Below are positions 7,844 to 16,335 of a stretch of 64,000 nt of DNA, in pieces (position 1 is the stretch's first letter; each line of letters begins with the position of its first letter). The notes beneath the pieces were generated by a model. It made no database searches. It saw only the letters and a list, made by a program, of their open reading frames with translations, and was not told the origin of the DNA. Source of the DNA: DASWOJ01 sp964242415 (GTDB lineage Bacteria; Pseudomonadota; Alphaproteobacteria; Acetobacterales; Acetobacteraceae); the NCBI GenBank assembly GCA_964242415.1, contig CAXTAT010000007.1:137559-201558 (forward strand), in the 5' to 3' direction. A program made the position numbers and the translations under genes.

Positions 7844-8683
7844 TTAGTCGAACATGTCCCGCTGGGTCGCCGCGATATGGCCGTAGAGGGTCTGGAAGTG
7901 CAGCCAGCCGATGTAGTCGCTGCCGACATGCTCGCGGCTGTATTCGGCCGTCTTCTGCGATACGATCTGCGGCTTGATCCCGGTCGCTTCGACAAGCAGT
8001 TGCTGCTGGCAGGCCCGCTCCAGGGCTATGAACCAGAACGCCGCATCGTCGATGCTGTGCCGGCTGGTGGTGAGCAGGCCGTGGTTCTGGTGCAGGACCC
8101 CGCGATTCCGGCCGATCTCCTTGGCGACCGACCAGCCGCTCTCCCGCTCCACGGCAACGGCCCCGGCAGAGGCGCCGATCACGGCATGGCTGTTGTAGAA
8201 CGCCGCCGCATCCTGGCTGATCATGTCGAGCGGCCGCCCGGTCGTGCACCAGGCGGTGCCGTAGGTCGTATGCGCGTGGCACATCGCCATCACGTCGGGA
8301 TACTCCTCGTGCACGGCGCCGTGCAGGACGAAGCCGGCGCGGTTGATCGCATATTCGCCCTCGACGACCGTGCCCTTGTGGTCGGCCAGGATGAGGTTCG
8401 ACATCCTCACCTGCGAGAAGTGAACGCACATCGGGTTGGTCCAGTACAGCTCCGGACGCCCGGGATCGCGCACCGTGAGGTGGCCGGCGAAGCCGTAGTC
8501 GAAGCCGTGCAGGGCAAAGGCGCGGCACGCGGCGACGAGGTGCTCCTTGCGGTACTTGCGCTCCGCCTCGACGTTCTCAAACTCCGGGATTTCCGGGAAG
8601 ATCAAGCCTTCCTGCTCCGGCTGGTAGATCGAGACGCGTGGCTTCGCCACGGTGCGAACGGTGTCCATCATGGTATCGGGCAT
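7844..8683 (-). CDS. Class II aldolase/adducin-family protein (longer type)
   Basis: 279 aa, starting at the ATG after a strong GGAGAGGAG ribosome site. Family signs: GFAGHLTVRDP, the zinc-binding pair in MCHAHTTYG, a third His in LHQNHGLLTT, and GEYAINRAGFVLHGA. This long subtype is usually annotated only as class II aldolase/adducin and often lies next to sugar-acid or aromatic-acid transport genes. Here it is 35 nt downstream of an ACS-type MFS carrier, suggesting the two handle one compound; the substrate is unknown. Confidence 0.75.
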   Translation of the reverse strand: MPDTMMDTVRTVAKPRVSIYQPEQEGLIFPEIPEFENVEAERKYRKEHLVAACRAFALHGFDYGFAGHLTVRDPGRPELYWTNPMCVHFSQVRMSNLILADHKGTVVEGEYAINRAGFVLHGAVHEEYPDVMAMCHAHTTYGTAWCTTGRPLDMISQDAAAFYNSHAVIGASAGAVAVERESGWSVAKEIGRNRGVLHQNHGLLTTSRHSIDDAAFWFIALERACQQQLLVEATGIKPQIVSQKTAEYSREHVGSDYIGWLHFQTLYGHIAATQRDMFD

Positions 8684-8718
8684 TTGAGAAGCTCCTCTCC
8701 TCAGGTGGGTAAATGCGC

Positions 8719-10038
8719 TCAGCGATTGACGAGGCGCTTGGGCATCGTCAGGGCGAGAAGGCTGCCGACCAGCAGGCATCCGGCGAGGGTATAGACGCCC
8801 AAGGTGGTCGAGTGGGTGGCATCGATGATCCACCCGACGGCATAGGGACTGACGAAGCCGGCGAGGTTGCCGACCGAGTTGATGACGGCGATGCCGCTCG
8901 CGGCTGCGGCGCCGGCCAGGACTGCGGTTGGCAGGCACCAGAACTGCGCCAGCGTGACGAGCACGCCCGTGGTCGCGACGGTGAGGGCGATCTCGGCGAC
9001 GGCGACATCCTTTGCGAACCAGATGCTGACCAGCCAGCCGGCCGTGCCGAGTATCCCCGGGACGACGATGTGCCAGCGGCGCTCCCGCGCAGCGTCCGAC
9101 AGGCGGCCGCAGGTCACCATGCCGACAGCGGCGGCGGCGTAGGGCAGCACGGTCAGCAGCCCGATGCTCAGGGGGTCGGACACGCCAGTGCCCTTGATCA
9201 GCGTGGGCAGCCAGAAGCCGACGCCATACAGGCCCATGATGAAGAAGAAGTAGACGCCGCAGAGCTGCCAGACCCGGGGGTTGGTAAAGCCGTCGCGCAG
9301 CGAATGGGACGGCGTCTCCTGGCCATCACGGTCGATATTGTGCTGAAGGACAGCCTTTTCATTGGCGGTGAGCCACGACGCGTGGCTGATCCCGTTGTCG
9401 AGGCACCCCAGCACGACGGCGCCGAGGACCAGCGACGGAACCGCCTCGATCAGGAACATCCACTGCCAGCCGGCCAGGCCCAGCACACCTGACAGGGATG
9501 CCAGGATCCATCCCGACAGCGGGCCGCCGATCACGCCGGCGATCGGGATGCCTGTCATGAACAGGCCGATGATGCCGCCCCGGCGGCGGGAGGGATACCA
9601 ACAGGTCAAATAGAGGATGACGCCGGGGAACAGGCCCGCCTCCGCCACGCCGAGCAGGAAGCGGAGACCATAGAACACCGTCGGCGAGTGGACGAACACC
9701 ATGCCGGCAGAGATCACCGCCCAGCTCACCATCACCCGGGCGATCCACACGCGCGCCCCGACCTTGTGCAGGATGATGTTGCTGGGCACTTCGAACAGGA
9801 AGTAGCCGATGAAGAAGATGCCTGCACCCAGACCATAGACAGTCTCGCTGAAGTGGAGGTCGCCCAGCATCTGCAACTTTGCGAAGCCTACGTTCACCCG
9901 ATCCAAGTAGGCCACAACGTAGCAGGCAAACAGCAGCGGTATCAGGCGCCACGTTACCTTGCGGTAGAGTTGCGCCTCCGTGTCGGCAACTGCTCCCGGG
10001 GATACCAGTACTTCGGATGGCATGTCTTCGCTCCCCAA
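8719..10038 (-). CDS. MFS transporter, anion:cation symporter (ACS) family
   Basis: 439 aa with twelve membrane segments. The amino-terminal WRLIPLLFACYVVAYLDRVNVGFA is diagnostic of the ACS family (hexuronate, tartrate, phthalate, 4-hydroxyphenylacetate carriers), as is EVPSNIILHKVGAR. The inner start MPSEV at 10023 is equally possible. It heads a two-gene unit with the class II aldolase and is divergent from a LysR regulator across 95 bp, so it is probably induced by its own substrate via that regulator. Confidence 0.87.
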   Translation of the reverse strand: MGSEDMPSEVLVSPGAVADTEAQLYRKVTWRLIPLLFACYVVAYLDRVNVGFAKLQMLGDLHFSETVYGLGAGIFFIGYFLFEVPSNIILHKVGARVWIARVMVSWAVISAGMVFVHSPTVFYGLRFLLGVAEAGLFPGVILYLTCWYPSRRRGGIIGLFMTGIPIAGVIGGPLSGWILASLSGVLGLAGWQWMFLIEAVPSLVLGAVVLGCLDNGISHASWLTANEKAVLQHNIDRDGQETPSHSLRDGFTNPRVWQLCGVYFFFIMGLYGVGFWLPTLIKGTGVSDPLSIGLLTVLPYAAAAVGMVTCGRLSDAARERRWHIVVPGILGTAGWLVSIWFAKDVAVAEIALTVATTGVLVTLAQFWCLPTAVLAGAAAASGIAVINSVGNLAGFVSPYAVGWIIDATHSTTLGVYTLAGCLLVGSLLALTMPKRLVNR

Positions 10039-10133
10039 GCAGCGCCCTTATGACCGGGCTTCGAGGACATCCTGGATCAGGAGCGAGATTTGGCGCAAGC
10101 TAGGTTTTCTCACTTCGAGATGAATTCCATTCA

Positions 10134-11042
10134 ATGCGCAGGCTGCCCAGCTTCCACGCCCTGAGAGCCTTTGAGGCAGCCGCGCGGCTGGGCAGCTTCG
10201 TGCGGGCCTCGGAGGAACTCCACCTCACGGCCTCGGCGATCAGTCATCAGGTCCGGGCCTTGGAGGAGTATTTCGGCCGGCAACTGTTCGAGGCGGGATC
10301 AAGGGCCAAGGTGCTGACAGACGATGGAGCGCGTCTGTCGGCCGGTCTGGCCCATGCGTTCGACGCCATGGAGACCGCCTGTGCCGAAGTCGCGCCGAAG
10401 GCGTCTGCGTCCACGCTGACCGTCCACTGCGCGCCGAGCTTTGCCGCCAAGTGGCTGGGTCCAAGGCTGTCGGGCTTCATGGAGCGCCATCCCTCGATCC
10501 TAATCCGGATGTCAACGGGCGCGGGCAGCTACGATCTTATCAGGAATGAGGCGACGGATGTTGCGATCGTCTATGGAGACGTGCCGGTCGGGGCAGGGAT
10601 GTCGGCTGACCTTCTGGGCGAGGAGAACGTCACCGCGGTTTGCTCGCCGTCCCTGGCGGCTGGCCTGTCGGGCCACAGCCGGCGTGCCATGATGGCGCTG
10701 CCGCTGATCGAGTCGTCCGTCAGCCCCATCCACTGGTCGGATTGGTTTGCGGCAAATGGCCTGGGCCGACATCCGCAAACGCCTACCACCGGTTTCGACC
10801 GCGGTGCGCTCGTGGTCTCGGCTGCCGTTCAAGCCATGGGCATCGCGCTGGAAACCGAGAGGTTCGTCGAGGCCGAACTCGCATCGGGGCAACTGGTCGT
10901 CCTTGGTGGGGGCCAGTTCCGGTCAATACGACGCGTGCTGCACCGCCTCCTGTCGAGAACCGGCCCCCATGTGCCGCACCGCGTACGCGTTTTCAGGTCA
11001 TGGCTTTTGGAGGAGGTGGGAGTTTTGATCAGATCGCAGTAG
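10134..11042 (+). CDS. LysR-family transcriptional regulator (GcvA-like)
   Basis: 302 aa. Residues 5-60 form the winged helix-turn-helix (FHALRAFEAAARLGSF, then LTASAISHQVRALEEYFG), and the rest the two-lobed effector domain. The GcvA-like subgroup is suggested by the start MRRLPSFHALRAFEAAARLGS and the carboxy pattern of the ligand domain. It is divergent from the MFS/aldolase pair and is the obvious candidate regulator of it. I could not define a convincing T-N11-A operator in the 95-bp gap. Confidence 0.87.
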   Translation: MRRLPSFHALRAFEAAARLGSFVRASEELHLTASAISHQVRALEEYFGRQLFEAGSRAKVLTDDGARLSAGLAHAFDAMETACAEVAPKASASTLTVHCAPSFAAKWLGPRLSGFMERHPSILIRMSTGAGSYDLIRNEATDVAIVYGDVPVGAGMSADLLGEENVTAVCSPSLAAGLSGHSRRAMMALPLIESSVSPIHWSDWFAANGLGRHPQTPTTGFDRGALVVSAAVQAMGIALETERFVEAELASGQLVVLGGGQFRSIRRVLHRLLSRTGPHVPHRVRVFRSWLLEEVGVLIRSQ

Positions 11043-11114
11043 CAGCTTTTCGAGAAGCAACGGCGTCGCTGATGCCGACTGCCCCCTGCTCTGACCGGCT
11101 TCCCAGCCCCCGTT

Positions 11115-11219
11115 CGTCATCGCGAGGGGCGTTTGCGACATGGCAATCCAGACGCCGCAGACCGGAAGCGCGGCCGGTGAACCCCCTATGCCGCGCCGCA
11201 AGCGCGGCTCGCAATGACG
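11115..11219. repeat. Dispersed palindromic repeat, family A copy 3
   Basis: Both arms present, the left one diverged. It accounts for about a third of the gene-free stretch 11043-11411; the remaining sequence up to 11411 shows nothing recognisable. Confidence 0.75.
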
Positions 11220-11411
11220 GTGGCGGACCTGATGCGGCCGCGCAGGGTCAGAGCAGATGTCCGTCTTGCAGGCTTTGGCGCCGGGCCTTGAACCCGCCGG
11301 CTCCGGCCCCGTTGTCGGTTTGTGAATGCGGCGCGCAACGCCGGTATGCCGGCGGCACGGCACCCCTGGACGCGCCTGCGCTGTTGAGGCTGCAAACTAG
11401 GAACCCGACGC

Positions 11412-11789
11412 ATGAACTTCGACAAGCTGGCGCAAGTGGTCGCGAGGGGGGCCGGCAAGCCCCTCACCTTCATCGCCGCAACGGCGCTGGTGATCGTGTG
11501 GGGCATCAGCGGCCCCATCTTCGGCTTCAGCGACACCTGGCAACTGGTGATCAACACGGGTACCACCATCGTCACGTTCCTGATGGTGTTCCTGATCCAG
11601 AACACGCAGAACCGCGACACGGACGCGCTTCAAGTGAAGGTGGACGAGCTGATCCGGGTGACAGAGGGCGCACGGCTGGCGCTGCTGAACCTGGAGGAAC
11701 TCAAGGCCGAGGACCTCGCGCACATCAAGGCCGGCTTCGTGGACCTCGGCCGCAAGCACAAGGACGGGACCGAGCTGCCCGCGAGCTGA
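11412..11789 (+). CDS. Low-affinity iron permease family protein
   Basis: 125 aa with two membrane segments near the start (TFIAATALVIVWGISGPIF and LVINTGTTIVTFLMVFLIQ), followed by QNTQNRDTDALQVKVDELI, the hallmark of the Fet4-like low-affinity iron permease family (PF04120). Bacterial members are much shorter than yeast Fet4 and their transport role is unproven. It stands alone, convergent with the pdxA operon. Confidence 0.8.
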   Translation: MNFDKLAQVVARGAGKPLTFIAATALVIVWGISGPIFGFSDTWQLVINTGTTIVTFLMVFLIQNTQNRDTDALQVKVDELIRVTEGARLALLNLEELKAEDLAHIKAGFVDLGRKHKDGTELPAS

Positions 11790-11793
11790 GGAC

Positions 11794-11815
11794 GGGCGGC
11801 CCCGCCCCGCCGCCC
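11794..11815. terminator. GC-rich hairpin between convergent genes
   Basis: GGGCGGC and GCCGCCC arms flank an 8-nt loop, directly after the iron-permease stop and before the pdxA stop. No U-run follows, so terminator function is only plausible. Confidence 0.3.
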
Positions 11816-11852
11816 TCGCAGCCGTCAATGCCTCGCCCGTTGCCGCGCACGC

Positions 11853-12929
11853 CTAATGGTGATGCGGGGCCAGGCTTACGGCCTGGCGCAACGCCTCGAC
11901 CAATGACCCCTCATCGGCGATGCCCTTGCCGGCGATGTCGAAGGCCGTCCCGTGATCGACCGACGTGCGGACCACCGGCAGGCCGATGGTGATGTTCACC
12001 CCGGCCTCCAGCCCCATCACCTTCACCGGTCCGTGCCCCTGGTCGTGGTACATCGCCACTACCAGGTCGAAGTCGCCGCGCGCCGCCCGGTAGAACAGCG
12101 TGTCCGCCGGCAGCGGCCCCTCGACATGCCAGCCTCGCGCCTGGCACGCCTGCACCGCGGGGATGATCTTCTGCTCCTCCTCGCCCTGGCCGAATAGGCC
12201 GTTCTCCCCGGCATGCGGGTTGATGCCGCATACCCCGATGCGCGGCTCGGCCATGCCGGCCTTCACCAGCGTCGCCCGCCCGCGGGTGATGACGCGCTCC
12301 ACCAGCCCCGGCTCGATCCGCCGGATCGCGTCCATCAGGCCGATGTGCGTGGTCACATGGATGACGCGCAGCTTCGGCGCCACCAGCATCATCGACACCT
12401 CCGGCGTGCCGGTCAGGTGCGCCAGCAGCTCGGTGTGGCCGGGGTACTTGTGCCCGGCGGAGTGCAGGGCCTCCTTGCTCAGCGGCGCCGTGCAGATGGC
12501 GTCGGCCTCGCCCGCCTCGACCAGCCGGGTCGCACGCTCGATGTAGCGGTAGGCGCCCTCGCCGGACACCGGGGACAGCGTGCCGAACGGGTGCCCGGCC
12601 GGGATCAGGCCCAGGTCGATGCACTCCACGGTCCCCGGGGCATAGCGGGCCTCGCTGGGCGTGCCGAGCGCGTTGACCTGCAGGGTGCTGTGCACGATGG
12701 CGCCGGCCTCGCGCAGCCGGGTCGCATCACCCACGACCAGGGGGCGGCACAGGGCGGCGACGTCGGCGCGCGCCAGCGCCTTCATGATGATCTCCGGGCC
12801 GATCCCAGAGGCGTCCCCCATCGTGATGGCGATGATGGGACGGGTGTCGTGGGGGGGAGGGGCATCCAGGCCAGGCTGGACATCAACCGGCTGGACATCA
12901 ACAGGCTGGGCATCATGCGTCGTGCTCAT
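11853..12929 (-). CDS. pdxA: PdxA2-type 4-phospho-acid-sugar dehydrogenase
   Basis: 358 aa. PdxA enzymes oxidise and decarboxylate 4-phosphohydroxy-threonine; the PdxA2 subgroup acts on 4-phospho-threonate or -erythronate to give dihydroxyacetone phosphate, CO2 and NADH. Seen: ITMGDASGIGPEI at the start of the domain, metal-site His in YPGHTELLAH, YHDQGHGPVKV and TSVDHGTAFDIAGKG. The DUF1537 kinase gene overlaps its start by 4 nt (ATGA) and a KdgT-type permease lies upstream, so catabolism of an acid sugar is more likely than vitamin B6 synthesis. The amino terminus has an unusual QPVDV pentapeptide repeat before the domain begins, encoded by a 15-bp tandem array. Confidence 0.88.
   Translation of the reverse strand: MSTTHDAQPVDVQPVDVQPGLDAPPPHDTRPIIAITMGDASGIGPEIIMKALARADVAALCRPLVVGDATRLREAGAIVHSTLQVNALGTPSEARYAPGTVECIDLGLIPAGHPFGTLSPVSGEGAYRYIERATRLVEAGEADAICTAPLSKEALHSAGHKYPGHTELLAHLTGTPEVSMMLVAPKLRVIHVTTHIGLMDAIRRIEPGLVERVITRGRATLVKAGMAEPRIGVCGINPHAGENGLFGQGEEEQKIIPAVQACQARGWHVEGPLPADTLFYRAARGDFDLVVAMYHDQGHGPVKVMGLEAGVNITIGLPVVRTSVDHGTAFDIAGKGIADEGSLVEALRQAVSLAPHHH
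12871..12915 (-). repeat. 15-bp tandem repeat x3 in the pdxA amino terminus
   Basis: Three consecutive 15-bp units (plus-strand core GGCTGGACATCA) encode QPVDV-like pentapeptides upstream of the conserved enzyme domain. Confidence 0.8.
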
Positions 12930-14170
12930 CGGGGACTCTCCGGCCGCTGGAGGCGGCGCAAGTGGGACAGGCAGCGGGTCAGCGTGCCGGGATCGCCGAA
13001 CGCGCCGGCCTTGGTGATCACCGGGATGGTCAACGCGCCCTGGGTGACCCCGAACGGCACGCCAGGCTCGATCTCGTCGATCATACGGATGCTGGCAACA
13101 CCGAGGGCCTCGAGCAGGGCAAGCGCCGTCTCGCCGCCGGTGGCGAACAGCGCGCCCATGCCGGGCGCCGCCGGGCGCAGCAGGGCGGCAAGCTGCTGCG
13201 CGAGCACGGCCCCGTGCCGCAGGTCCGCCGCCGGGCTGGATGTGATCTCGACCAGGACATCGGTGCCTCCCGCCAGGGCCTGGGCGATGCGCCCGGCCGC
13301 ATCCTGCCATGCCGTGCCGCCCGGACCCGCCTGCAGCACGGCGGGCGGGATGCGCTCCACCAGGACGGCGCCATCGGCGGCCAGCAGGGCGGAGGACGCG
13401 CGCGACGCCTCGGCGACGCTGCCGACCACGAACAGGATGCCGCCCACGACGTCCGCTGTTTTCGCTGGGTGCGTGGGGGCGCCGATGCGCGCGGCGAGCG
13501 CATGGGCCAGCCCGCCCGACCCGGTCCAGAACAGGTGCGCGGCCAGCGGCAGCGTGGCGTCCGCCACGGCGTCAAGGTCGGCGTCGGTGACCGCGTCGCA
13601 GACCACTGCGTCTATCCCGGTCGCCGCGGCCTCGCGGACCAGCCCACGCAGCGCCGCTGGCCCAGCCCGCACGGTGTCGAGCCGCGCCAGCCGCACGCGG
13701 AGGCCCGCCTGCCCCAGCACCGCGACCAGGTCGGCACTGGCATAGCTGTGGTCGCGGACCCAAAGCGGCGTGTGCTCCAGCGGCTGGCCGCCCACCTGGA
13801 CGCACCCCGCCTCCGTCGTGCGGCCCGCGGCGGGGAAGGCGGGCGCCACGATGGCTAGCGCGCCCCGGCCGCGTCCGCGGAGGTCCTGGACCGTGGCGGC
13901 CAGCTCCGCCGCCGGTTGGCCGCGCAGCGTCGAGTCGATTTTCTTGAACAGCGCCACGCCCTCGGCGTGATGGGCTTGCAGCAGCGCGCAATGACGGGCC
14001 GCGGCTGCGCCCGGCTGCAGTCCGCGGCTGTTGGCATCCAGCGCCAGCACCGGGTCGTCCGGCGGGCTGGCGGCCCGTTGCCCAGTCCACGTCACCGACG
14101 CCGGCATCCCGCGCCGGGCAAAGGCGATGGCACAGTCGGCGGCGCCGGTCAGGTCGTCGGCCAGGAGCAT
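12926..14170 (-). CDS. Four-carbon acid sugar kinase (DUF1537 family)
   Basis: 414 aa. DUF1537 kinases (DtnK, OtnK, LtnK) phosphorylate threonate or erythronate before PdxA2 or a dehydrogenase/aldolase route. Amino-terminal substrate domain: LADDLTGAADCAIAFARRG and FKKIDSTLRGQP. Carboxy-terminal nucleotide domain: LFATGGETALALLEALGV, then VTKAGAFGDPGTL. The start at 14170 makes LLADDLTG the usual few residues in; the frame is open further upstream through a 15-bp array. It overlaps pdxA by 4 nt, and pairing with PdxA2 favours D-threonate. Substrate stereochemistry is inferred from context only. Confidence 0.87.
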   Translation of the reverse strand: MLLADDLTGAADCAIAFARRGMPASVTWTGQRAASPPDDPVLALDANSRGLQPGAAAARHCALLQAHHAEGVALFKKIDSTLRGQPAAELAATVQDLRGRGRGALAIVAPAFPAAGRTTEAGCVQVGGQPLEHTPLWVRDHSYASADLVAVLGQAGLRVRLARLDTVRAGPAALRGLVREAAATGIDAVVCDAVTDADLDAVADATLPLAAHLFWTGSGGLAHALAARIGAPTHPAKTADVVGGILFVVGSVAEASRASSALLAADGAVLVERIPPAVLQAGPGGTAWQDAAGRIAQALAGGTDVLVEITSSPAADLRHGAVLAQQLAALLRPAAPGMGALFATGGETALALLEALGVASIRMIDEIEPGVPFGVTQGALTIPVITKAGAFGDPGTLTRCLSHLRRLQRPESPR

Positions 14171-14191
14171 CCACCGGCCAGGCTTTGCGCT

Positions 14192-14266
14192 GGGGTTCAA
14201 TAGGCCGGGGTTCGATGCGACGGGGTTCGATGCGACGGGGATCGTTGCGCCGGGGTTCGATGCGGA
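14192..14266 (-). repeat. 15-bp tandem repeat x5 upstream of the DUF1537 kinase
   Basis: Five units of 15 bp (core GGGGTTCGATGCGAC) fill most of the gap between kdgT and the kinase. Read in the kinase frame they spell ASNPG-like pentapeptides, so a longer translated leader is conceivable. Confidence 0.85.
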
Positions 14267-14271
14267 AAGGG

Positions 14272-15249
14272 TCAGGGCAGCGGTTCCGGCACAGCGGGGC
14301 GCGGCGCGACCCGGCGGGCGACCCAGGCCGTCACCAGCGGCACCAGCACGGTGGTAACGATGACCGACGCCGCCACCAGGACCGTCGCATGCGCGGCGGC
14401 CGGGGCGTACGCGGGATTGGCTCCCGCCACGATGGCCGGCACGGCTGCGGCATTGCCGGCGGTGCTGGCCGCTGCGACGCCAGCCACGCCGGTGCCGCCG
14501 GTCGCCCGGTCCGCCAGGAACAGCGCGGTGCCGGTGACCAGCACCACCGCCAGCCCCAATCCCAGGCCGAGCAGGCCCGCCCGCCAGACAGTCGCCAGGT
14601 CGAGGCTGCTGCCGAGCGCGAAGGCGAAGAACGGGATCATCACCGGGATGGCGCGGCCGAGGAACTCGCGCATCTCGCGGTCCAGGTTGCCGATGGCCAT
14701 GCCGGCCAGCAGCGGCAGGATCGCGCCGACCAGCGTCGGCCACGGGAATGCCGACAGCCCGGCGACGCCCAGCGTCAGCATGGTCAGGAACGGGCCGGAC
14801 TCCAGGGTCATGATGGTGTAGGCGCCAACGTCCCGCGGCGCCCCGTACTGGCCCATCAGCGCCATGTACAGGCCGCCGTTGGTGTCGTTCGTCGCGGCCA
14901 CGATGGCCAGGGTGGACAGCCCGGCGAACAGCCCGCCGCTGACCGGCGCCTCGCCGAGCAGGCGGCCGGCCACGATGCCCAGCACCAGGGCAATGCCCAC
15001 CTTCACGCCAAGCAGCGTGCCGCCCTTTTTCAGGATGTAGGGCGTCGCCTTGAAGTCGATGCTGGCCCCCATGCAAACATAGAACACGGCCAGGATGGTC
15101 AGCGCCCCGGTGAACAGGGCGCCGGTGAACGAGCCGAACAGCCGCGGCGTGCCCGGCGCGAACGTCGCCAGCAGGGCGCCGATCAGCAGCGGCACGACCA
15201 TCATGCCGCCCGGGACCCGTTCGATGGCACGCTTGATCGGCAGTTGCAT
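14272..15249 (-). CDS. kdgT: 2-keto-3-deoxygluconate permease family transporter
   Basis: 325 aa, about ten membrane helices. Opens MQLPIKRAIERVPGGMMVVPL, the KdgT family signature, and has ATNDTNGGLYMALMGQYG in the transport core. KdgT proteins import 2-keto-3-deoxygluconate by proton symport; relatives beside DUF1537 kinases probably carry threonate or other short acid sugars. It is the promoter-proximal gene of the kdgT-kinase-pdxA unit. The symbol follows the family; the substrate is likely different here. Confidence 0.85.
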   Translation of the reverse strand: MQLPIKRAIERVPGGMMVVPLLIGALLATFAPGTPRLFGSFTGALFTGALTILAVFYVCMGASIDFKATPYILKKGGTLLGVKVGIALVLGIVAGRLLGEAPVSGGLFAGLSTLAIVAATNDTNGGLYMALMGQYGAPRDVGAYTIMTLESGPFLTMLTLGVAGLSAFPWPTLVGAILPLLAGMAIGNLDREMREFLGRAIPVMIPFFAFALGSSLDLATVWRAGLLGLGLGLAVVLVTGTALFLADRATGGTGVAGVAAASTAGNAAAVPAIVAGANPAYAPAAAHATVLVAASVIVTTVLVPLVTAWVARRVAPRPAVPEPLP

Positions 15250-15301
15250 GGGCTCGCTTTCGGCAACGGGTAGGAGGCGGTGCGGCGGGCCGGGTTGGCG
15301 C

Positions 15302-15361
15302 GGCCGGACTGGTGAAGGCCAGACTGGTAGGGATCGCATTGATAAAGGCCGGATTGCGGAG
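15302..15361 (-). repeat. Degenerate 15-bp tandem repeat x4 upstream of kdgT
   Basis: Four diverged 15-bp units (core GGCCGGACTGGTGAA) lie in the 225-bp intergenic region between kdgT and the divergent deacetylase. Confidence 0.6.
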
Positions 15362-15474
15362 CTGGTTGCACCGTGTTGGGACGAAGCCCGGCGCCGGGCA
15401 TCCAGGGCAGCCCGGCTTTGACGGCGCGAGCCGCCGCGGCCAACTTGGGGCAAACCCATGCAACAGGACCTGCA

Positions 15475-16326
15475 ATGTCAGAATGGCTCGTGTGCCTGAC
15501 CTTCGACCACGACAACGCCTCGTCGATGATCTCCCGCAAGCTGACCTCGCCGACGATGATCTCCCGGGGCGATTTCGGCATCGTCGCCGTGCCCCGCATC
15601 CTCGATCTGCTGCGCCGGCACGGCATCCCGAGCACCTGGTTCATCCCGGGCCACACCATCGAGAGCTATCCCGCCTGCGCCCGCGCGGTGGCGGACGCCG
15701 GGCACGAGATCGGCAACCATGGCTGGACGCACCGCATCCCCGCCACGCTCGGGCGTGACGGCGAGGAGGAGGAGCTGGTGCGCGGCAACGCGGCCATCGT
15801 CGCCCTCACTGGGCAGAAGCCGCGCGGCTACCGCTCGCCGTCGTGGGACCTCAGCCCGCACAGCGTCGAGCTGCTGCTGAAGCATGGGTTCGTCTATGAC
15901 AGCTCGATGATGGGCCACGACGTCTCGCCGTACCAGGCGCGGCACGGCGACGAGACCAGCCTGCTGGAGCCGATGCGGTTCGGGCCGGACACGCCGCTGG
16001 TCGAGATGCCGGTGAGCTGGTCGCTGGACGACCACCCGCACTTCGAGTTCATGCGGACGGAGCAGACGATCCTGCCGGGGCTGATGAACGCGCGGTCGGT
16101 GTTCCAGAACTTCGCCGACGAGTTCACCTACATGAAGCAGCGCAACGAATGGGGCGTGTTGACCTACACCTTCCACCCGCATGTGGTCGGCCGTGGGCAG
16201 CGGATGCTCGCGCTGGAGGGGTTTGTCGAAATGCTCGGCAATCAGGGCGCCCGGTTCGTCACCATGGAGGCGGCCGTCGCGGCCTATCGCAGCCGGTATC
16301 CCGGTGGGATCAGCCTGCGCGGCTAG
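15475..16326 (+). CDS. Polysaccharide deacetylase family protein (NodB fold)
   Basis: 283 aa without a signal peptide, so probably cytoplasmic. Metal and catalytic residues are visible: Asp11-His-Asp13 in TFDHDN, and His82/His86 in NHGWTH. RSPSWDLSPHSVELL and TYTFHPHVVGRG follow as further family motifs. Cytoplasmic members of this subgroup include PuuE-type allantoinases and imidase-like enzymes, so hydrolysis of a small amide or ureide is as likely as deacetylation of a polysaccharide, and would suit the nitrogen-scavenging neighbourhood. Start ATG 15475. Confidence 0.8.
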   Translation: MSEWLVCLTFDHDNASSMISRKLTSPTMISRGDFGIVAVPRILDLLRRHGIPSTWFIPGHTIESYPACARAVADAGHEIGNHGWTHRIPATLGRDGEEEELVRGNAAIVALTGQKPRGYRSPSWDLSPHSVELLLKHGFVYDSSMMGHDVSPYQARHGDETSLLEPMRFGPDTPLVEMPVSWSLDDHPHFEFMRTEQTILPGLMNARSVFQNFADEFTYMKQRNEWGVLTYTFHPHVVGRGQRMLALEGFVEMLGNQGARFVTMEAAVAAYRSRYPGGISLRG

Positions 16327-16335
16327 GCACGCCGT

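Noticed and set aside
10039..10133. LysR operator between MFS and regulator genes
   Set aside because: Several T-N11-A matches can be drawn, but none has convincing dyad symmetry, so no site is claimed.
14192..14266. CRISPR-like regular repeats
   Set aside because: Units are 15 bp and directly adjacent with no spacers, and there are no cas genes.
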